Shown piece after piece: positions 8,351-16,728 of a stretch of 64,000 nucleotides of DNA. Source of the stretch: Chryseobacterium cucumeris (GTDB lineage: Bacteria > Bacteroidota > Bacteroidia > Flavobacteriales > Weeksellaceae). Each line of letters starts with the position of its first letter. Positions within the stretch are counted from its first letter, which is position 1. The position numbers and the translations under genes are program-made. The stretch is taken from contig NZ_CP068760.1 in assembly GCF_016775705.1 (NCBI RefSeq), positions 2,418,001 to 2,482,000 of the forward strand, read 5' to 3'. A model generated the notes under the pieces. That model worked only from the letters and a program-made list of their open reading frames with translations, was not told the origin of the DNA and searched no databases.

Positions 8351-9346
8351 TTATTTCAAAACAAATTCAGGCTTTTCAAGGCGGTTTCCTTTCTGATCGT
8401 ACACCGCAAAGTTGAATCCATCCTGAATACAATAAGACCCATATTCTCCCTGTTTATTGATGGCAATAAAACCTACCTGAATATCTTTCAGATTTTTGTT
8501 TCTTCGCTGATTGATTTTTACAATTCTCTCTACAGCTTCTTTACAGGCTTCCTGAGGGCTTCTGCCTTGTCTCATCAATTCAACTACAAGATGTGTTCCT
8601 ACCGTTCTTATGACTTCTTCACCATGACCTGTTGCCGTAGCTGCTCCTACTTCATTATCCACAAACAAACCTGCTCCGATAATTGGGGAATCTCCTACTC
8701 TGCCATGCATTTTGAAAGCCATTCCACTGGTAGTACAGGCTCCGGAAAGATTTCCTTGTGCATCCAAAGCGATCATTCCGATGGTATCATGGTTTTCAAT
8801 ATTGGCAATGGGCTTGTATTGGCTGGTCTTTAACCATTCTTTCCATTCTTTTTCTGATTCGGGAGTAAGAAGATTTTCTTTTTTAAAACCTTGTGAAAGA
8901 GCAAACTGCAGGGCACCGTCACCTACCAGCATAACGTGGGGTGTTTTTTCCATTACAGCTCTTGCAACCGAAATCGGGTTTTTAACATGTTCTAGACATG
9001 CTACGGAACCGATATTATAATTCTCATCCATGATACATGCATCCAGCGTCACTCTTCCGTCTCTGTCCGGACGGCCTCCATATCCTACACTTCTTTCTTT
9101 CGGATCTAGTTCTACAAGACGTACTCCCTTTTCTACGGCATCCAAAGCCCGTCCTCCTTTTCCAAGGATGGTCCATGCTTCTTCATTGGCTTTTAATCCG
9201 AAATTCCAGGTGGAAAGAACGATAGGTTTATTGATGACTTTTTTACTTTCAGGTCGTTCTGCGGCCATTAGTTCTAAAGGGTTAATGGTAAGTGCTGCGG
9301 TTGCAATTCCCAGTTTTTTGATAAAACTTCTTCGGTTATTGTTCAT
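8351..9346 (-). CDS. N4-(beta-N-acetylglucosaminyl)-L-asparaginase (glycosylasparaginase), exported
   Basis: This Ntn-hydrolase cleaves the GlcNAc-Asn bond of N-linked glycopeptides. The 331-residue precursor matches the well-studied flavobacterial enzyme. The autoproteolytic site is HDT-IGM, with Thr188 becoming the N-terminal nucleophile of the beta chain. 'CTTSGMAFKMHGRVGDSP' and 'ATGHGEE' are conserved substrate-pocket blocks, and 'STWNFG' opens the alpha chain. The N-terminus carries NRRSFIKKLG, a twin-arginine-like motif before a hydrophobic stretch, suggesting Tat export to the periplasm. It heads a minus-strand group with a lipoprotein, cutC and beta-mannosidase and is divergent from a Crp/Fnr gene across 127 bp. 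Confidence 0.96.
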   Translation of the reverse strand: MNNNRRSFIKKLGIATAALTINPLELMAAERPESKKVINKPIVLSTWNFGLKANEEAWTILGKGGRALDAVEKGVRLVELDPKERSVGYGGRPDRDGRVTLDACIMDENYNIGSVACLEHVKNPISVARAVMEKTPHVMLVGDGALQFALSQGFKKENLLTPESEKEWKEWLKTSQYKPIANIENHDTIGMIALDAQGNLSGACTTSGMAFKMHGRVGDSPIIGAGLFVDNEVGAATATGHGEEVIRTVGTHLVVELMRQGRSPQEACKEAVERIVKINQRRNKNLKDIQVGFIAINKQGEYGSYCIQDGFNFAVYDQKGNRLEKPEFVLK

Positions 9347-9473
9347 TGGATGTCAAAATTATTTAATACAAAGCAAATATCTTAAAAAAATCCGTTGAAA
9401 ATCTTATGGTTTTCCCACTATTTTTCTTTACCATTTTTTATTATTTTTATAATGGTTATTTTAATTAATATAT

Positions 9474-10073
9474 ATGTTTAAAACCTTTAGAAAAATGGAT
9501 TGCTTTAAGGAATTATCGGATGAAGAAATCCAGGTCCTTGCAAGCATCAGTACTCCTAAGCTTCTTCGGAAAAAAGAAAAACTGTTAGAGCCAGGTCAGC
9601 CGTTTAACCATTTATTTATATTGACCAATGGTCTTTTGAGATTTTTCTTTGATGATGAAAACGGAGTTGAAATTAATACTTTCCTGCCCTCAGAAAAAGA
9701 GGTTGCCTTTCTGGAGAGTCCGGAATCTTATTCTGCTGAAGGGACTAAAAAGTATACCATACAAGCCGTGATTGATTCTCAGATTATTCTTTTTAACAAA
9801 GGTGAATTTGAGCAGACTGCCTTTCAGCATAAAGGAATTTACAATTTGTATTTGAAATCGTTGAAACAGATTATCAGCATTTTATCAGCACGTACAGAGC
9901 AGTTCTGCAGGAGCTCGCCGCTTTCCCGTTATGAAGATTTTCTGAACAGCCATCCGTTTGTCTGTCAAAATGCCAACCGAAAATACATTGCTAATTTTCT
10001 GGGCATCACTCCCAATTCCCTTTCCCGTATTACTGCCCGCGACAATAAAAAAAAGAATCAAGGAAAAAAATAA
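9474..10073 (+). CDS. Crp/Fnr-family transcriptional regulator
   Basis: The 199-residue protein has an N-terminal cyclic-nucleotide-binding-like beta-roll (about 1-115, with 'FNHLFILTNGLLRFFFDDENG') and a long dimer helix. The C-terminal helix-turn-helix (about 165-195) reads 'IANFLGITPNSLSRI'. The arginine and glutamate of a true cAMP cassette are not evident, as is common in flavobacterial members. It is divergent from glycosylasparaginase and lies 227 bp upstream of the DUF3302-HlyD-TolC operon, either of which could be a target. The ligand is unknown. Confidence 0.9.
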   Translation: MFKTFRKMDCFKELSDEEIQVLASISTPKLLRKKEKLLEPGQPFNHLFILTNGLLRFFFDDENGVEINTFLPSEKEVAFLESPESYSAEGTKKYTIQAVIDSQIILFNKGEFEQTAFQHKGIYNLYLKSLKQIISILSARTEQFCRSSPLSRYEDFLNSHPFVCQNANRKYIANFLGITPNSLSRITARDNKKKNQGKK

Positions 10074-10300
10074 CTTAAGAATATTTTTAATTGTTGCATT
10101 CAGTATAATTTTGTCCGGTCAAAAACTTGTTCTTCACCACTAAAAAAACCAAATGAAAAAAAATATAATCATCTTCAAAGCATTCCACCTTATAGAATAG
10201 TCTTTACATCTTAACAGGATTAATATGTGATTGTCCGGATATTCATCGGGATCTGAATCTGTATTTTCTTAAGTCAAAATTTTATTACCATTATATATTT

Positions 10301-10666
10301 ATGCAAAGAATAACCACCATTCTCTGCCTGTTACTGGCATGCAATTTTGCTCAGGCATCTACAGGCAATCTTGAAGACAAAATAGCCGATGGAGCTTCCT
10401 GGCTAATACTAATTGTATTGCCAGTTGCCGGAATTTATCTCTTCTGGAAGGTTCATATTTATCCGGAAAAGGTAGCAGAAAAGAAAAATCATCCTCAACT
10501 GAACGCTATCAAAAGCATGTGCCTTCTTTCTCTAGTCTTTGGCGGCCTTTTATGGCCGGTTGCCTTAATCTGGGCCAACTATGATTATGGAAATCAAACG
10601 ACTCCTGAAAAGGAAACAGACAACACAAATTTACCTGAAGAAGAATTTAAACCCATCGAAAATTAA
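10301..10666 (+). CDS. DUF3302 small inner-membrane protein (YiaW-like)
   Basis: The 121-residue protein has an N-terminal signal or membrane segment (residues 1-19), a second membrane span at about 33-49, and a third at about 68-90. The blocks 'KKNHPQLNAIK' and 'LLWPVALIWA' match what I recall of DUF3302/YiaW of E. coli, where the gene also precedes an HlyD-like gene (yiaV). It lies only 5 bp before the HlyD gene, so the two are almost certainly cotranscribed. The function is unknown; by position it may anchor or complement the adaptor protein. The C-terminal 25 residues are acidic. Confidence 0.85.
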   Translation: MQRITTILCLLLACNFAQASTGNLEDKIADGASWLILIVLPVAGIYLFWKVHIYPEKVAEKKNHPQLNAIKSMCLLSLVFGGLLWPVALIWANYDYGNQTTPEKETDNTNLPEEEFKPIEN

Positions 10667-10671
10667 AAGAC

Positions 10672-11829
10672 ATGCTGGAATTACTAGTCGCAATATATGC
10701 CGGGATTTGCTGGCTTCTCATTAAAAAATTAAAATTGATCCCGTGGACATTTACCACACAGGTAATAGTGTATTCACTGCCTATTTTCGGATCTATCGCC
10801 TTGATATTGAGTTTAAATTATTACTGTCCCATTACCTCTGACGTAAAGGTAGGAAACAGAAGTGTGGATATCACCACACAGGTTTTGGGAAAGGTAAAAA
10901 AAGTATATGTAAGTACCAACCAGGAAGTAAAAAAGGGAGATACTTTATTTATGCTTGACAGGGAGCCCTATTTACAGGAAATTAAATCACTGGAAGCTAA
11001 ACTGAGCAGTATGAAAGCCACGGTACATTCTTATGATGCAGACATTTCGGCCTCCAGAAAAAATATTACGGCATTACAGTCACAGCTTGATCTTGCCAAC
11101 AAAAGAGTATCTCAATATCAGGAGCTTGTACAGGCTGGAGCTGCCAACAAATTTGATCTTGAACAGGCGATAACCAATGTACGTGATCTGCAATCCCGAA
11201 TCAGTGCTGCACAGTCACAACAGCAGTCTTTGGAAACAAAATCCAATGCTTCTTATGGTGGAGAAAATTCATCAGTGTCTGAGATCCAGGCTAAGCTGGA
11301 ACAGGCTAAATGGAATCTCTCCCAAACCGTTGTTCTGGCACCTACGGATGGTGTGATTCCGAATGTTCAGCTGAATGAGGGAGCTATTATGGCACCCTTC
11401 AAATCTGCATTTGTTCTGATTCAGAAACAGCAGTCAGTCATTGGATTTTTTGCTCAGAATGAGCTTGAAACCGTAAAAAAAGGAGATGAAGTGGAACTTG
11501 CACTTAAAACAGAGCCGGGAAAAGTGGTAAAGGCCAAACTTGAATACGTCATTGATGCTACCAGCCAGGGGATCATGAATAATGCAGGAGGAATGCTGGG
11601 CGGAAATGGTTCTACAGCCGGACTTCCTGATACGGCAAGACAATTGCCGGAAACCGATGGAAAGCTTATTGCCAAATTTGTACTGGAAGATAATCAGAAA
11701 CAGCTTACAGTGGGAGCAAGAGGAACTGCAGTTATTTATTCTGATCATATTAAACCTCTTCATCTTATCAGAAAAGTAATGGTGCGTATCAACAGCAAAA
11801 TCAACTTCCTGATTCCTAAACTTCATTAA
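10672..11829 (+). CDS. HlyD-family membrane fusion protein (YiaV-like)
   Basis: A periplasmic adaptor of 385 residues. Two hydrophobic segments near residues 1-17 and 24-46 anchor it in the inner membrane. The barrel-sandwich halves are split by a long coiled coil (about 95-205); 'VLGKVKKVYVSTNQEVKKGDTLFMLD' begins the first half and 'LAPTDGVIPNVQLNEGAI' the second. It follows DUF3302 by 5 bp and precedes the TolC gene by 1 bp. No ABC, MFS or RND pump is encoded nearby, so the adaptor may work with a distant pump or with the DUF3302 protein. Confidence 0.92.
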   Translation: MLELLVAIYAGICWLLIKKLKLIPWTFTTQVIVYSLPIFGSIALILSLNYYCPITSDVKVGNRSVDITTQVLGKVKKVYVSTNQEVKKGDTLFMLDREPYLQEIKSLEAKLSSMKATVHSYDADISASRKNITALQSQLDLANKRVSQYQELVQAGAANKFDLEQAITNVRDLQSRISAAQSQQQSLETKSNASYGGENSSVSEIQAKLEQAKWNLSQTVVLAPTDGVIPNVQLNEGAIMAPFKSAFVLIQKQQSVIGFFAQNELETVKKGDEVELALKTEPGKVVKAKLEYVIDATSQGIMNNAGGMLGGNGSTAGLPDTARQLPETDGKLIAKFVLEDNQKQLTVGARGTAVIYSDHIKPLHLIRKVMVRINSKINFLIPKLH

Positions 11830-11830
11830 C

Positions 11831-13231
11831 ATGTATAAAAAGTTAATTTTAGTGAGCATACTTGCTGGATCTTTAAGCTCCTGCATCGGTTATAAAGAAG
11901 CTACGAAGGAAAATATAGATCAGCTTAAAGAAAAGAGTGAAATTGCTACTCATCTACAAATTCCGGATGACTGGATTTTTGACAGAAAAGCAGATTCAAA
12001 ATCAATTTCCTACGACTGGATCAATGATCTTAAAACCTCACAGCTGGAAGCCCTGGTTAAAGAAGGAATGTTATACAATGCAGATCTTATTATTGCCAGA
12101 GAAAAGCTTAACCAGATTGAGCTGGCAATGGAAATTGCCGGAAGCGACCTTTATCCGAGCGTAAGTGCTGTAGCCAACACTTCGAATAATCTGGTCAGTG
12201 GCAGCCAGGTTCAGCGCCTTGCGTTAAAAGCCAATTGGGAAATTGACCTTTGGGGTAAAAATAAATCTTCACAGATGGCCGGCACCAGCAGTTATTTTTC
12301 TGCAAAACATCAGAATACACTGCTGCATCAGTCTATTGCAGGAATGATTGCCAAAGCTTATTTTCTGAATATTGCAGGAAACATTCAGGAAAATAAGATT
12401 GAAAGCTATATTCAGAAGACCAAAGACCTGGAAAAGCTCTACATCATTCAAAAGAAAGTTGGAACGGCAAATGCTATTGATGTGTCCAATATTTCTGCTG
12501 AAATTATTTCCCTGCAGGGTTATCTTGAAAAGATTAAAAATGCCAATATGCAGTCGAGAAGGTCTCTGGAGCTTCTTACCGGAAAGTATCCGGAGGGAAA
12601 ACTGGCAACCCAGAATTTCTTTAATTCTGTAAAAAGCAGTATTCCTGAATCTTTTCCTCTGGAACTTCTTGAAAACCGATCAGACATACAGGCAAGTCAT
12701 TTCCAGATCGAAAAGGCTTTTTATGAAGTACAGGAAGCTAAAGCGGCAAGACTTCCTTCATTAAGTATCAGTTCTTCACTTGGTAGTGCCGGAAGTAATG
12801 TGGAATCCATTAATTCTTTATTTTCCAATCCATTAATAAAAGTGGGAGGAGGATTAGTTTCTCCCCTGTTCAACGGTGGAAAGCTTAAAAAGAATGTGGA
12901 AGTAAAAAATTCCCAGCAAAAACAGGTTGTTGAAGAATATTCAAAAGCTGTTCTGAATGCACTGAACGAAGTGGAATCATCTTTAGCTAATCTCCGTTCT
13001 ATTGAAAGACAGATGGCTTATACAACCAACGCTGTCAATGAAGTGAAAAACAATATTTCTCTAACTGAGAAACAAATAAAGGTCGGTACCAGCAACAGTT
13101 TTGTACTGATCCGTAAACAAAGGGATCTTTTGAAAAATGAAATGAACCTCATCAATCTGGAACTTCAGTACAGAATAGAGCGTATTAATCTTTATATGGC
13201 TTTAGGTGCGGAGAACTTTATTTATTCATAA
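11831..13231 (+). CDS. TolC/NodT-family outer-membrane efflux lipoprotein
   Basis: The 466-residue outer-membrane channel subunit has a lipoprotein signal ending LSSC with Cys18. It also has the two repeated outer-efflux-protein (OEP) halves, each with a long alpha-hairpin. 'ALKANWEIDLWGKNKS' and 'PLFNGGKLKKNVEVKNSQQ' are the characteristic equatorial and beta-strand blocks. 'LLENRSDIQASHFQIEKA' resembles the NodT-family signature. Translation is probably coupled to the adaptor gene (1-bp spacing). A strong terminator follows. Substrate unknown. Confidence 0.94.
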   Translation: MYKKLILVSILAGSLSSCIGYKEATKENIDQLKEKSEIATHLQIPDDWIFDRKADSKSISYDWINDLKTSQLEALVKEGMLYNADLIIAREKLNQIELAMEIAGSDLYPSVSAVANTSNNLVSGSQVQRLALKANWEIDLWGKNKSSQMAGTSSYFSAKHQNTLLHQSIAGMIAKAYFLNIAGNIQENKIESYIQKTKDLEKLYIIQKKVGTANAIDVSNISAEIISLQGYLEKIKNANMQSRRSLELLTGKYPEGKLATQNFFNSVKSSIPESFPLELLENRSDIQASHFQIEKAFYEVQEAKAARLPSLSISSSLGSAGSNVESINSLFSNPLIKVGGGLVSPLFNGGKLKKNVEVKNSQQKQVVEEYSKAVLNALNEVESSLANLRSIERQMAYTTNAVNEVKNNISLTEKQIKVGTSNSFVLIRKQRDLLKNEMNLINLELQYRIERINLYMALGAENFIYS

Positions 13232-13246
13232 TTTTTATACTTGGAG

Positions 13247-13276
13247 AGACTGCAGAAATACTCTGCAGTCTTTTTT
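13247..13276 (+). terminator. Intrinsic terminator after the TolC gene
   Basis: The perfect arms agactgcag and ctgcagtct flank a 7-base loop (aaatact) and are followed by six T. It closes the plus-strand efflux operon. The convergent minus-strand sulfur operon stops at 13292, so the hairpin may serve both, though the minus side lacks a clear U-tract. Confidence 0.85.
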
Positions 13277-13291
13277 ATAATTTATAAGGCA

Positions 13292-13771
13292 TCAATGAGG
13301 CAATTTGTCTCTGAAATATCCATATACCCATGTTCCGGCAATAGCGCTCAGTAAGGTAACAGATACGGCTAAAGCACCTGTTCCGATCTGAGCAAAAAGA
13401 GGCCCTGGACAGGCTCCGGTAATGGCCCAGCCAAAACCAAAAATCAATCCACCGTAAATCTGACCTTTATTAAACTTTTTAGGTGCCAGAGTAATAGGTT
13501 CCCCATACATTGTTTTTATTTTAAATTTTTTAATCAGCCACACTGAAATCATTCCCACCAATACAGCACTTCCAATAATTCCGTACATATGGAAAGACTG
13601 CAGACGGAACATTTCCTGTATCCTGAACCAGCTGATCACTTCTGCTTTCACAAAAATAATCCCGAAAATAATTCCAGCGGCGAGGTATTTCAGATTGTGA
13701 TACCATGGATGGTTAGCCGTACTTTCGTTTACACAAGTGGTATATATATTTTGTTCTTTTTCTTTGATCAT
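13292..13771 (-). CDS. YeeE/YedE-family half-permease (DUF6691 type, PmpB-like)
   Basis: The 159-residue protein has four or five membrane segments after a short cytoplasmic N-terminus. The signature 'WAITGACPGPLFAQIGTG' carries the conserved cysteine. It is the second half of a split YeeE/YedE sulfur-compound permease and follows its partner by 26 bp. The family imports thiosulfate or related sulfur species. It is the last gene of the operon, with the shared terminator just beyond it. Confidence 0.9.
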   Translation of the reverse strand: MIKEKEQNIYTTCVNESTANHPWYHNLKYLAAGIIFGIIFVKAEVISWFRIQEMFRLQSFHMYGIIGSAVLVGMISVWLIKKFKIKTMYGEPITLAPKKFNKGQIYGGLIFGFGWAITGACPGPLFAQIGTGALAVSVTLLSAIAGTWVYGYFRDKLPH

Positions 13772-13797
13772 AATGTAATTCTCTTTTTAAATTATAC

Positions 13798-14361
13798 TTA
13801 TAGGGAAAGGATGATAGGCAAAATAAGGTTAGCCATTAAAAAGCCACCGATCATAAAACAGACTGTTGCCACCAAAGAAGGCCACTGTAAGTTGGAAAGT
13901 CCCATGATTGCATGTCCGCTGGTGCATCCTCCTGCGTATCTTGTTCCGAAACCAACCAAAAACCCACCCACTACCATCATAATAAATCCTCTAAGGGTCA
14001 ACAGGCTTTCGAAATTCATCAGTTGTAACGGGACCAGATTGTTGTAAGCTGTAATTCCGTAGCCCGCCAGCTCAGCTTTCAGATTGGGATTCACTGTTAT
14101 TTCATTAGGGTTCACCAAAAAATGGACAGCAATCAGTCCTCCGAAGAAAATTCCCAGGACAAAAAACAGATTCCAGGCTTCTTTTTTCCAGTCGTATCTG
14201 AAAAAATTCACATTGGCAGGGACACAGGCGGCACAGATATGCCTCAGTGAGGAACTGATTCCAAAGGATTTATTTCCCATAATCAATAAGGCTGGCACGG
14301 TAAGCCCGATCAACGGACCTGCAATATACCATGGCCAGGGTTCTTTTATAATCTCCAACAT
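13798..14361 (-). CDS. YeeE/YedE-family half-permease (PmpA-like)
   Basis: The 187-residue membrane protein carries the hallmark 'GGCTSGHAIMG' and an N-terminal 'RHICAACVP' cysteine pair, both typical of the first half of split YeeE/YedE permeases. Cysteines in these motifs relay thiosulfate in characterised relatives. It starts 5 bp after the dioxygenase-rhodanese stop, so the two are cotranscribed. The arrangement dioxygenase-rhodanese plus PmpAB-like permease is a known sulfur-handling layout in other bacteria. Confidence 0.92.
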   Translation of the reverse strand: MLEIIKEPWPWYIAGPLIGLTVPALLIMGNKSFGISSSLRHICAACVPANVNFFRYDWKKEAWNLFFVLGIFFGGLIAVHFLVNPNEITVNPNLKAELAGYGITAYNNLVPLQLMNFESLLTLRGFIMMVVGGFLVGFGTRYAGGCTSGHAIMGLSNLQWPSLVATVCFMIGGFLMANLILPIILSL

Positions 14362-14366
14362 CTTTT

Positions 14367-15782
14367 TTATTTATTTAAAATTTTAGTCTGACATACAAAA
14401 TCACTTTTCGGAATATCTGTAGACGCAATGGCTTTAAAACCTCCTTCAATTTCTGAAAAATTCCTGTAGCCTCTTGCCTGAAGGATACTCGCTGCCATTG
14501 TACTTCTGTAACCGCTACCACAATGCATGTAGAAATGTTCTGTTGGTTTTATCTTATGAATCCAATCATTGATATAGGCCAGAGGTTTGCTGTAAGCTTC
14601 ATTAATATGTTCTGCATTGTATTCACTTTCTTTTCTTATATCAATAATTTTCGCTTCTTTTCCTTTGATTTCACTTTCAAACTGTTCTGCAGAGATGCGA
14701 TTGACAAGGTCTGTTTCCTTTCCGCTTTTTTTCCAGCTTTCAAAACCTCCGTCCAGAAAACCTAAAATATGATCGAATCCTACTCTGCTCAAACGGGTTA
14801 CCGCTTCTTCTTCATATCCTTTTTCAGTAACCAGTAGAATAGGCTGGCTGACATCAGCAATTAAAGCGCCTACCCACGGGGCAAAATCACCATCCAATCC
14901 TATATTGATAGACTGTGGGATAAAACCTTTGGCAAATTCACGGTTGGATCTTACATCTAAAATCAAAGCACCTGAGGCTTCAGCAATTTCCTCAAACTGT
15001 TCAGGAGAAAGAGCGTGCAACCCTTTTGAAAGTACTTCATCAAAACTACTGTACCCTTTTTTATTCATCATCACATTCATTCCGAAATAAGCTGGTGGAG
15101 GTAAAAGACCATCCGTTACTTCTTTTATAAAGCTCTGTCTGTCCTTTTGATTCAGGGCATAATTGGTTCTTTTTTGATTCCCCAAAGTATCTACTGTTTC
15201 TTTCTGCATATTTTTACCGCAGGCTGAACCGGCTCCATGAGCTGGATACACCGTAATATCATTATCTAAAGGCAAAATCTTATTGTATAGACTATCATAT
15301 AAGAGTCCCGCCAGCTCTTCCTGCGTCATATTGGCTCCTTTCTGTGCGAGATCAGGACGCCCCACATCCCCGAGGAATAAGGTATCACCACTAAAAAGGG
15401 CCTTTTCAACACCGTTTTCGTCAATCAACAGAAAGCATGTGCTTTCAAGAGTGTGTCCCGGCGTGTGAAGAACCTTAATTTTAATGTCTCCGATTTCAAA
15501 TATCTGTTCATCCTCTACAATGATGGCATCAAACTCCGGATGGGCTGTCGGACCATAAACAATCGGAGCTCCCGTTTTATGGCTTAAATCCAGATGTCCG
15601 CTTACGAAATCTGCGTGAAAATGGGTTTCAAAGATGTATTTCAATTTTACTCCATCTTCTTTCAGTCTGTTGATATAAGGCTGTGTTTCTCTTAAAGGAT
15701 CAATAATAGCAGCTTCTCCTGCTGAGGTAATATAGTAAGCACCCTGAGCAAGACATCCTGTATAAATCTGTTCTATTTTCAT
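14367..15782 (-). CDS. Persulfide dioxygenase-type MBL hydrolase fused to two rhodanese domains
   Basis: The 471-residue cytosolic enzyme likely oxidises glutathione- or low-molecular-weight-thiol persulfide to sulfite. An N-terminal ETHE1-like metallo-beta-lactamase domain (about 1-230) has 'THFHADFVSGH', 'HTPGHTLES' and 'GDTLFLGDVGRPDL'. The first rhodanese domain (about 260-360) lacks the catalytic Cys and is probably structural. The second (about 370-465) has the active loop 'HCGSGYRS', so it can transfer sulfane sulfur. The gene is preceded by a conserved operator and promoter (15814-15858) and heads an operon with two YeeE/YedE halves. Confidence 0.93.
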   Translation of the reverse strand: MKIEQIYTGCLAQGAYYITSAGEAAIIDPLRETQPYINRLKEDGVKLKYIFETHFHADFVSGHLDLSHKTGAPIVYGPTAHPEFDAIIVEDEQIFEIGDIKIKVLHTPGHTLESTCFLLIDENGVEKALFSGDTLFLGDVGRPDLAQKGANMTQEELAGLLYDSLYNKILPLDNDITVYPAHGAGSACGKNMQKETVDTLGNQKRTNYALNQKDRQSFIKEVTDGLLPPPAYFGMNVMMNKKGYSSFDEVLSKGLHALSPEQFEEIAEASGALILDVRSNREFAKGFIPQSINIGLDGDFAPWVGALIADVSQPILLVTEKGYEEEAVTRLSRVGFDHILGFLDGGFESWKKSGKETDLVNRISAEQFESEIKGKEAKIIDIRKESEYNAEHINEAYSKPLAYINDWIHKIKPTEHFYMHCGSGYRSTMAASILQARGYRNFSEIEGGFKAIASTDIPKSDFVCQTKILNK

Positions 15783-15813
15783 TGTATTTTATTCTTTATT
15801 CTGTTATCTGATA

Positions 15814-15858
15814 CAAATTTCCTGCTTTGCTTTTTCCTGTACAGCTACTTTTGTTACA
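15814..15858 (-). promoter_or_regulatory. Putative activator site plus -7 box of the dioxygenase operon (copy A)
   Basis: Read on the minus strand, the 19-base word TGTAACAAAAGTAGCTGTA (15840-15858) is followed after exactly 22 bases by TTTG (15814-15817) in the context GAAATTTG, close to the TAnnTTTG -7 consensus. Then comes TATCAGA. The same word and the same 22-base spacing occur upstream of the TauE gene (copy B). No -33 TTTG is present; the word occupies roughly -30 to -50, a class II activator position. TGTAAC resembles a Crp/Fnr half-site. Confidence 0.65.
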
Positions 15859-15866
15859 CAAGAAAA

Positions 15867-16661
15867 TTAAAGAAAGACTTCTTTCGTAATGATATAAATA
15901 CCCATGATCAGGATAAACCACCCAAATGCAGGTTTCAGTTTTTTGCCGTCTATCTTTTTTGATAGTTTTGAGCCCATTATAATTCCTGCAACAGCAATCA
16001 CCGTAATAGAAACCAGCAGTTTCCATTCTATTTTCACCTGGTTTACTGAAGAGAGGAAACCGATTAAAGAATTGAAAGAAATAATCACTAAGGAAGTTCC
16101 TATTGCAGTTTTCATGGGCACTTTTAATAGATTCACTAATGCCGGAATGATCATAAAACCGCCTCCAGCTCCCACCAGTCCCGTTAAAATACCAACTATT
16201 GAACCCTGTCCGGCTGCCAGAAAAAAATTATTTTCATCCTGAATGTTTTCTAAAGTTTCTTTTGAGGAATTGCTTTTAATCATTTTATAGGAAGCAAGAA
16301 TCATCAAACAGGCAAAAACCAGTAATAAAAAAATGTTCCTGGTAATGGTAAAATTGTGTATTTGAAGTATTTCTACAGGAATCAGAGGAAGAATATATTG
16401 TCTTGTCAGAAAAATCGAGATTACCGAAGGTATTCCGAACACCAGCGCCATTTTAAAATTGACCAGTCCTTTTTTAAAATACGATGCAGAACCTGCAATA
16501 CTGCTCATCCCCACTATAAAGAGGGAATATTCTGTTGCCAGAAAAGCATCGATCCCAAAGAGATAAACGAGTACAGGAACCGTGAGAATACTTCCTCCTC
16601 CTCCGATTAACCCCAGAGAAATACCTATTAAAACTGCCGCTGTATATCCTATAATTTCCAT
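15867..16661 (-). CDS. TauE/SafE-family sulfite exporter-like permease
   Basis: The 264-residue membrane protein has about eight spans arranged as two related halves. 'GISLGLIGGGGSILTVPVLVYLFG' begins the first and 'GSIVGILTGLVGAGGGFMIIPALV' the second; these glycine-rich motifs define TauE/SafE. Members move sulfite, sulfoacetate or other oxyanions. Next to a persulfide dioxygenase whose product is sulfite, export of sulfite is the natural reading. It has its own promoter with the shared 19-base operator, 49 bp upstream of the ATG. Confidence 0.9.
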   Translation of the reverse strand: MEIIGYTAAVLIGISLGLIGGGGSILTVPVLVYLFGIDAFLATEYSLFIVGMSSIAGSASYFKKGLVNFKMALVFGIPSVISIFLTRQYILPLIPVEILQIHNFTITRNIFLLLVFACLMILASYKMIKSNSSKETLENIQDENNFFLAAGQGSIVGILTGLVGAGGGFMIIPALVNLLKVPMKTAIGTSLVIISFNSLIGFLSSVNQVKIEWKLLVSITVIAVAGIIMGSKLSKKIDGKKLKPAFGWFILIMGIYIITKEVFL

Positions 16662-16683
16662 TTCTATTCAAATAATTCTGATG

Positions 16684-16728
16684 CAAAAATGGGAATATGA
16701 ATGAAAGTCTACAGCTACTTTTGTTACA
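16684..16728 (-). promoter_or_regulatory. Putative activator site plus -7 box of the TauE gene (copy B)
   Basis: On the minus strand TGTAACAAAAGTAGCTGTA (16710-16728) is followed after exactly 22 bases by TTTG (16684-16687) within CATTTTTG, then CATCAGA. It is identical in word and spacing to copy A at 15814-15858, whereas the intervening 22 bases differ. That difference argues for selected protein-DNA contacts rather than a recent duplication. Confidence 0.65.

Noticed and set aside
11434-11886. 150-codon minus-strand frame opposite the HlyD and TolC genes
   Set aside because: It is the antisense of well-supported coding regions, Cys/His/Phe-rich as expected for a shadow frame, with no family-like sequence.
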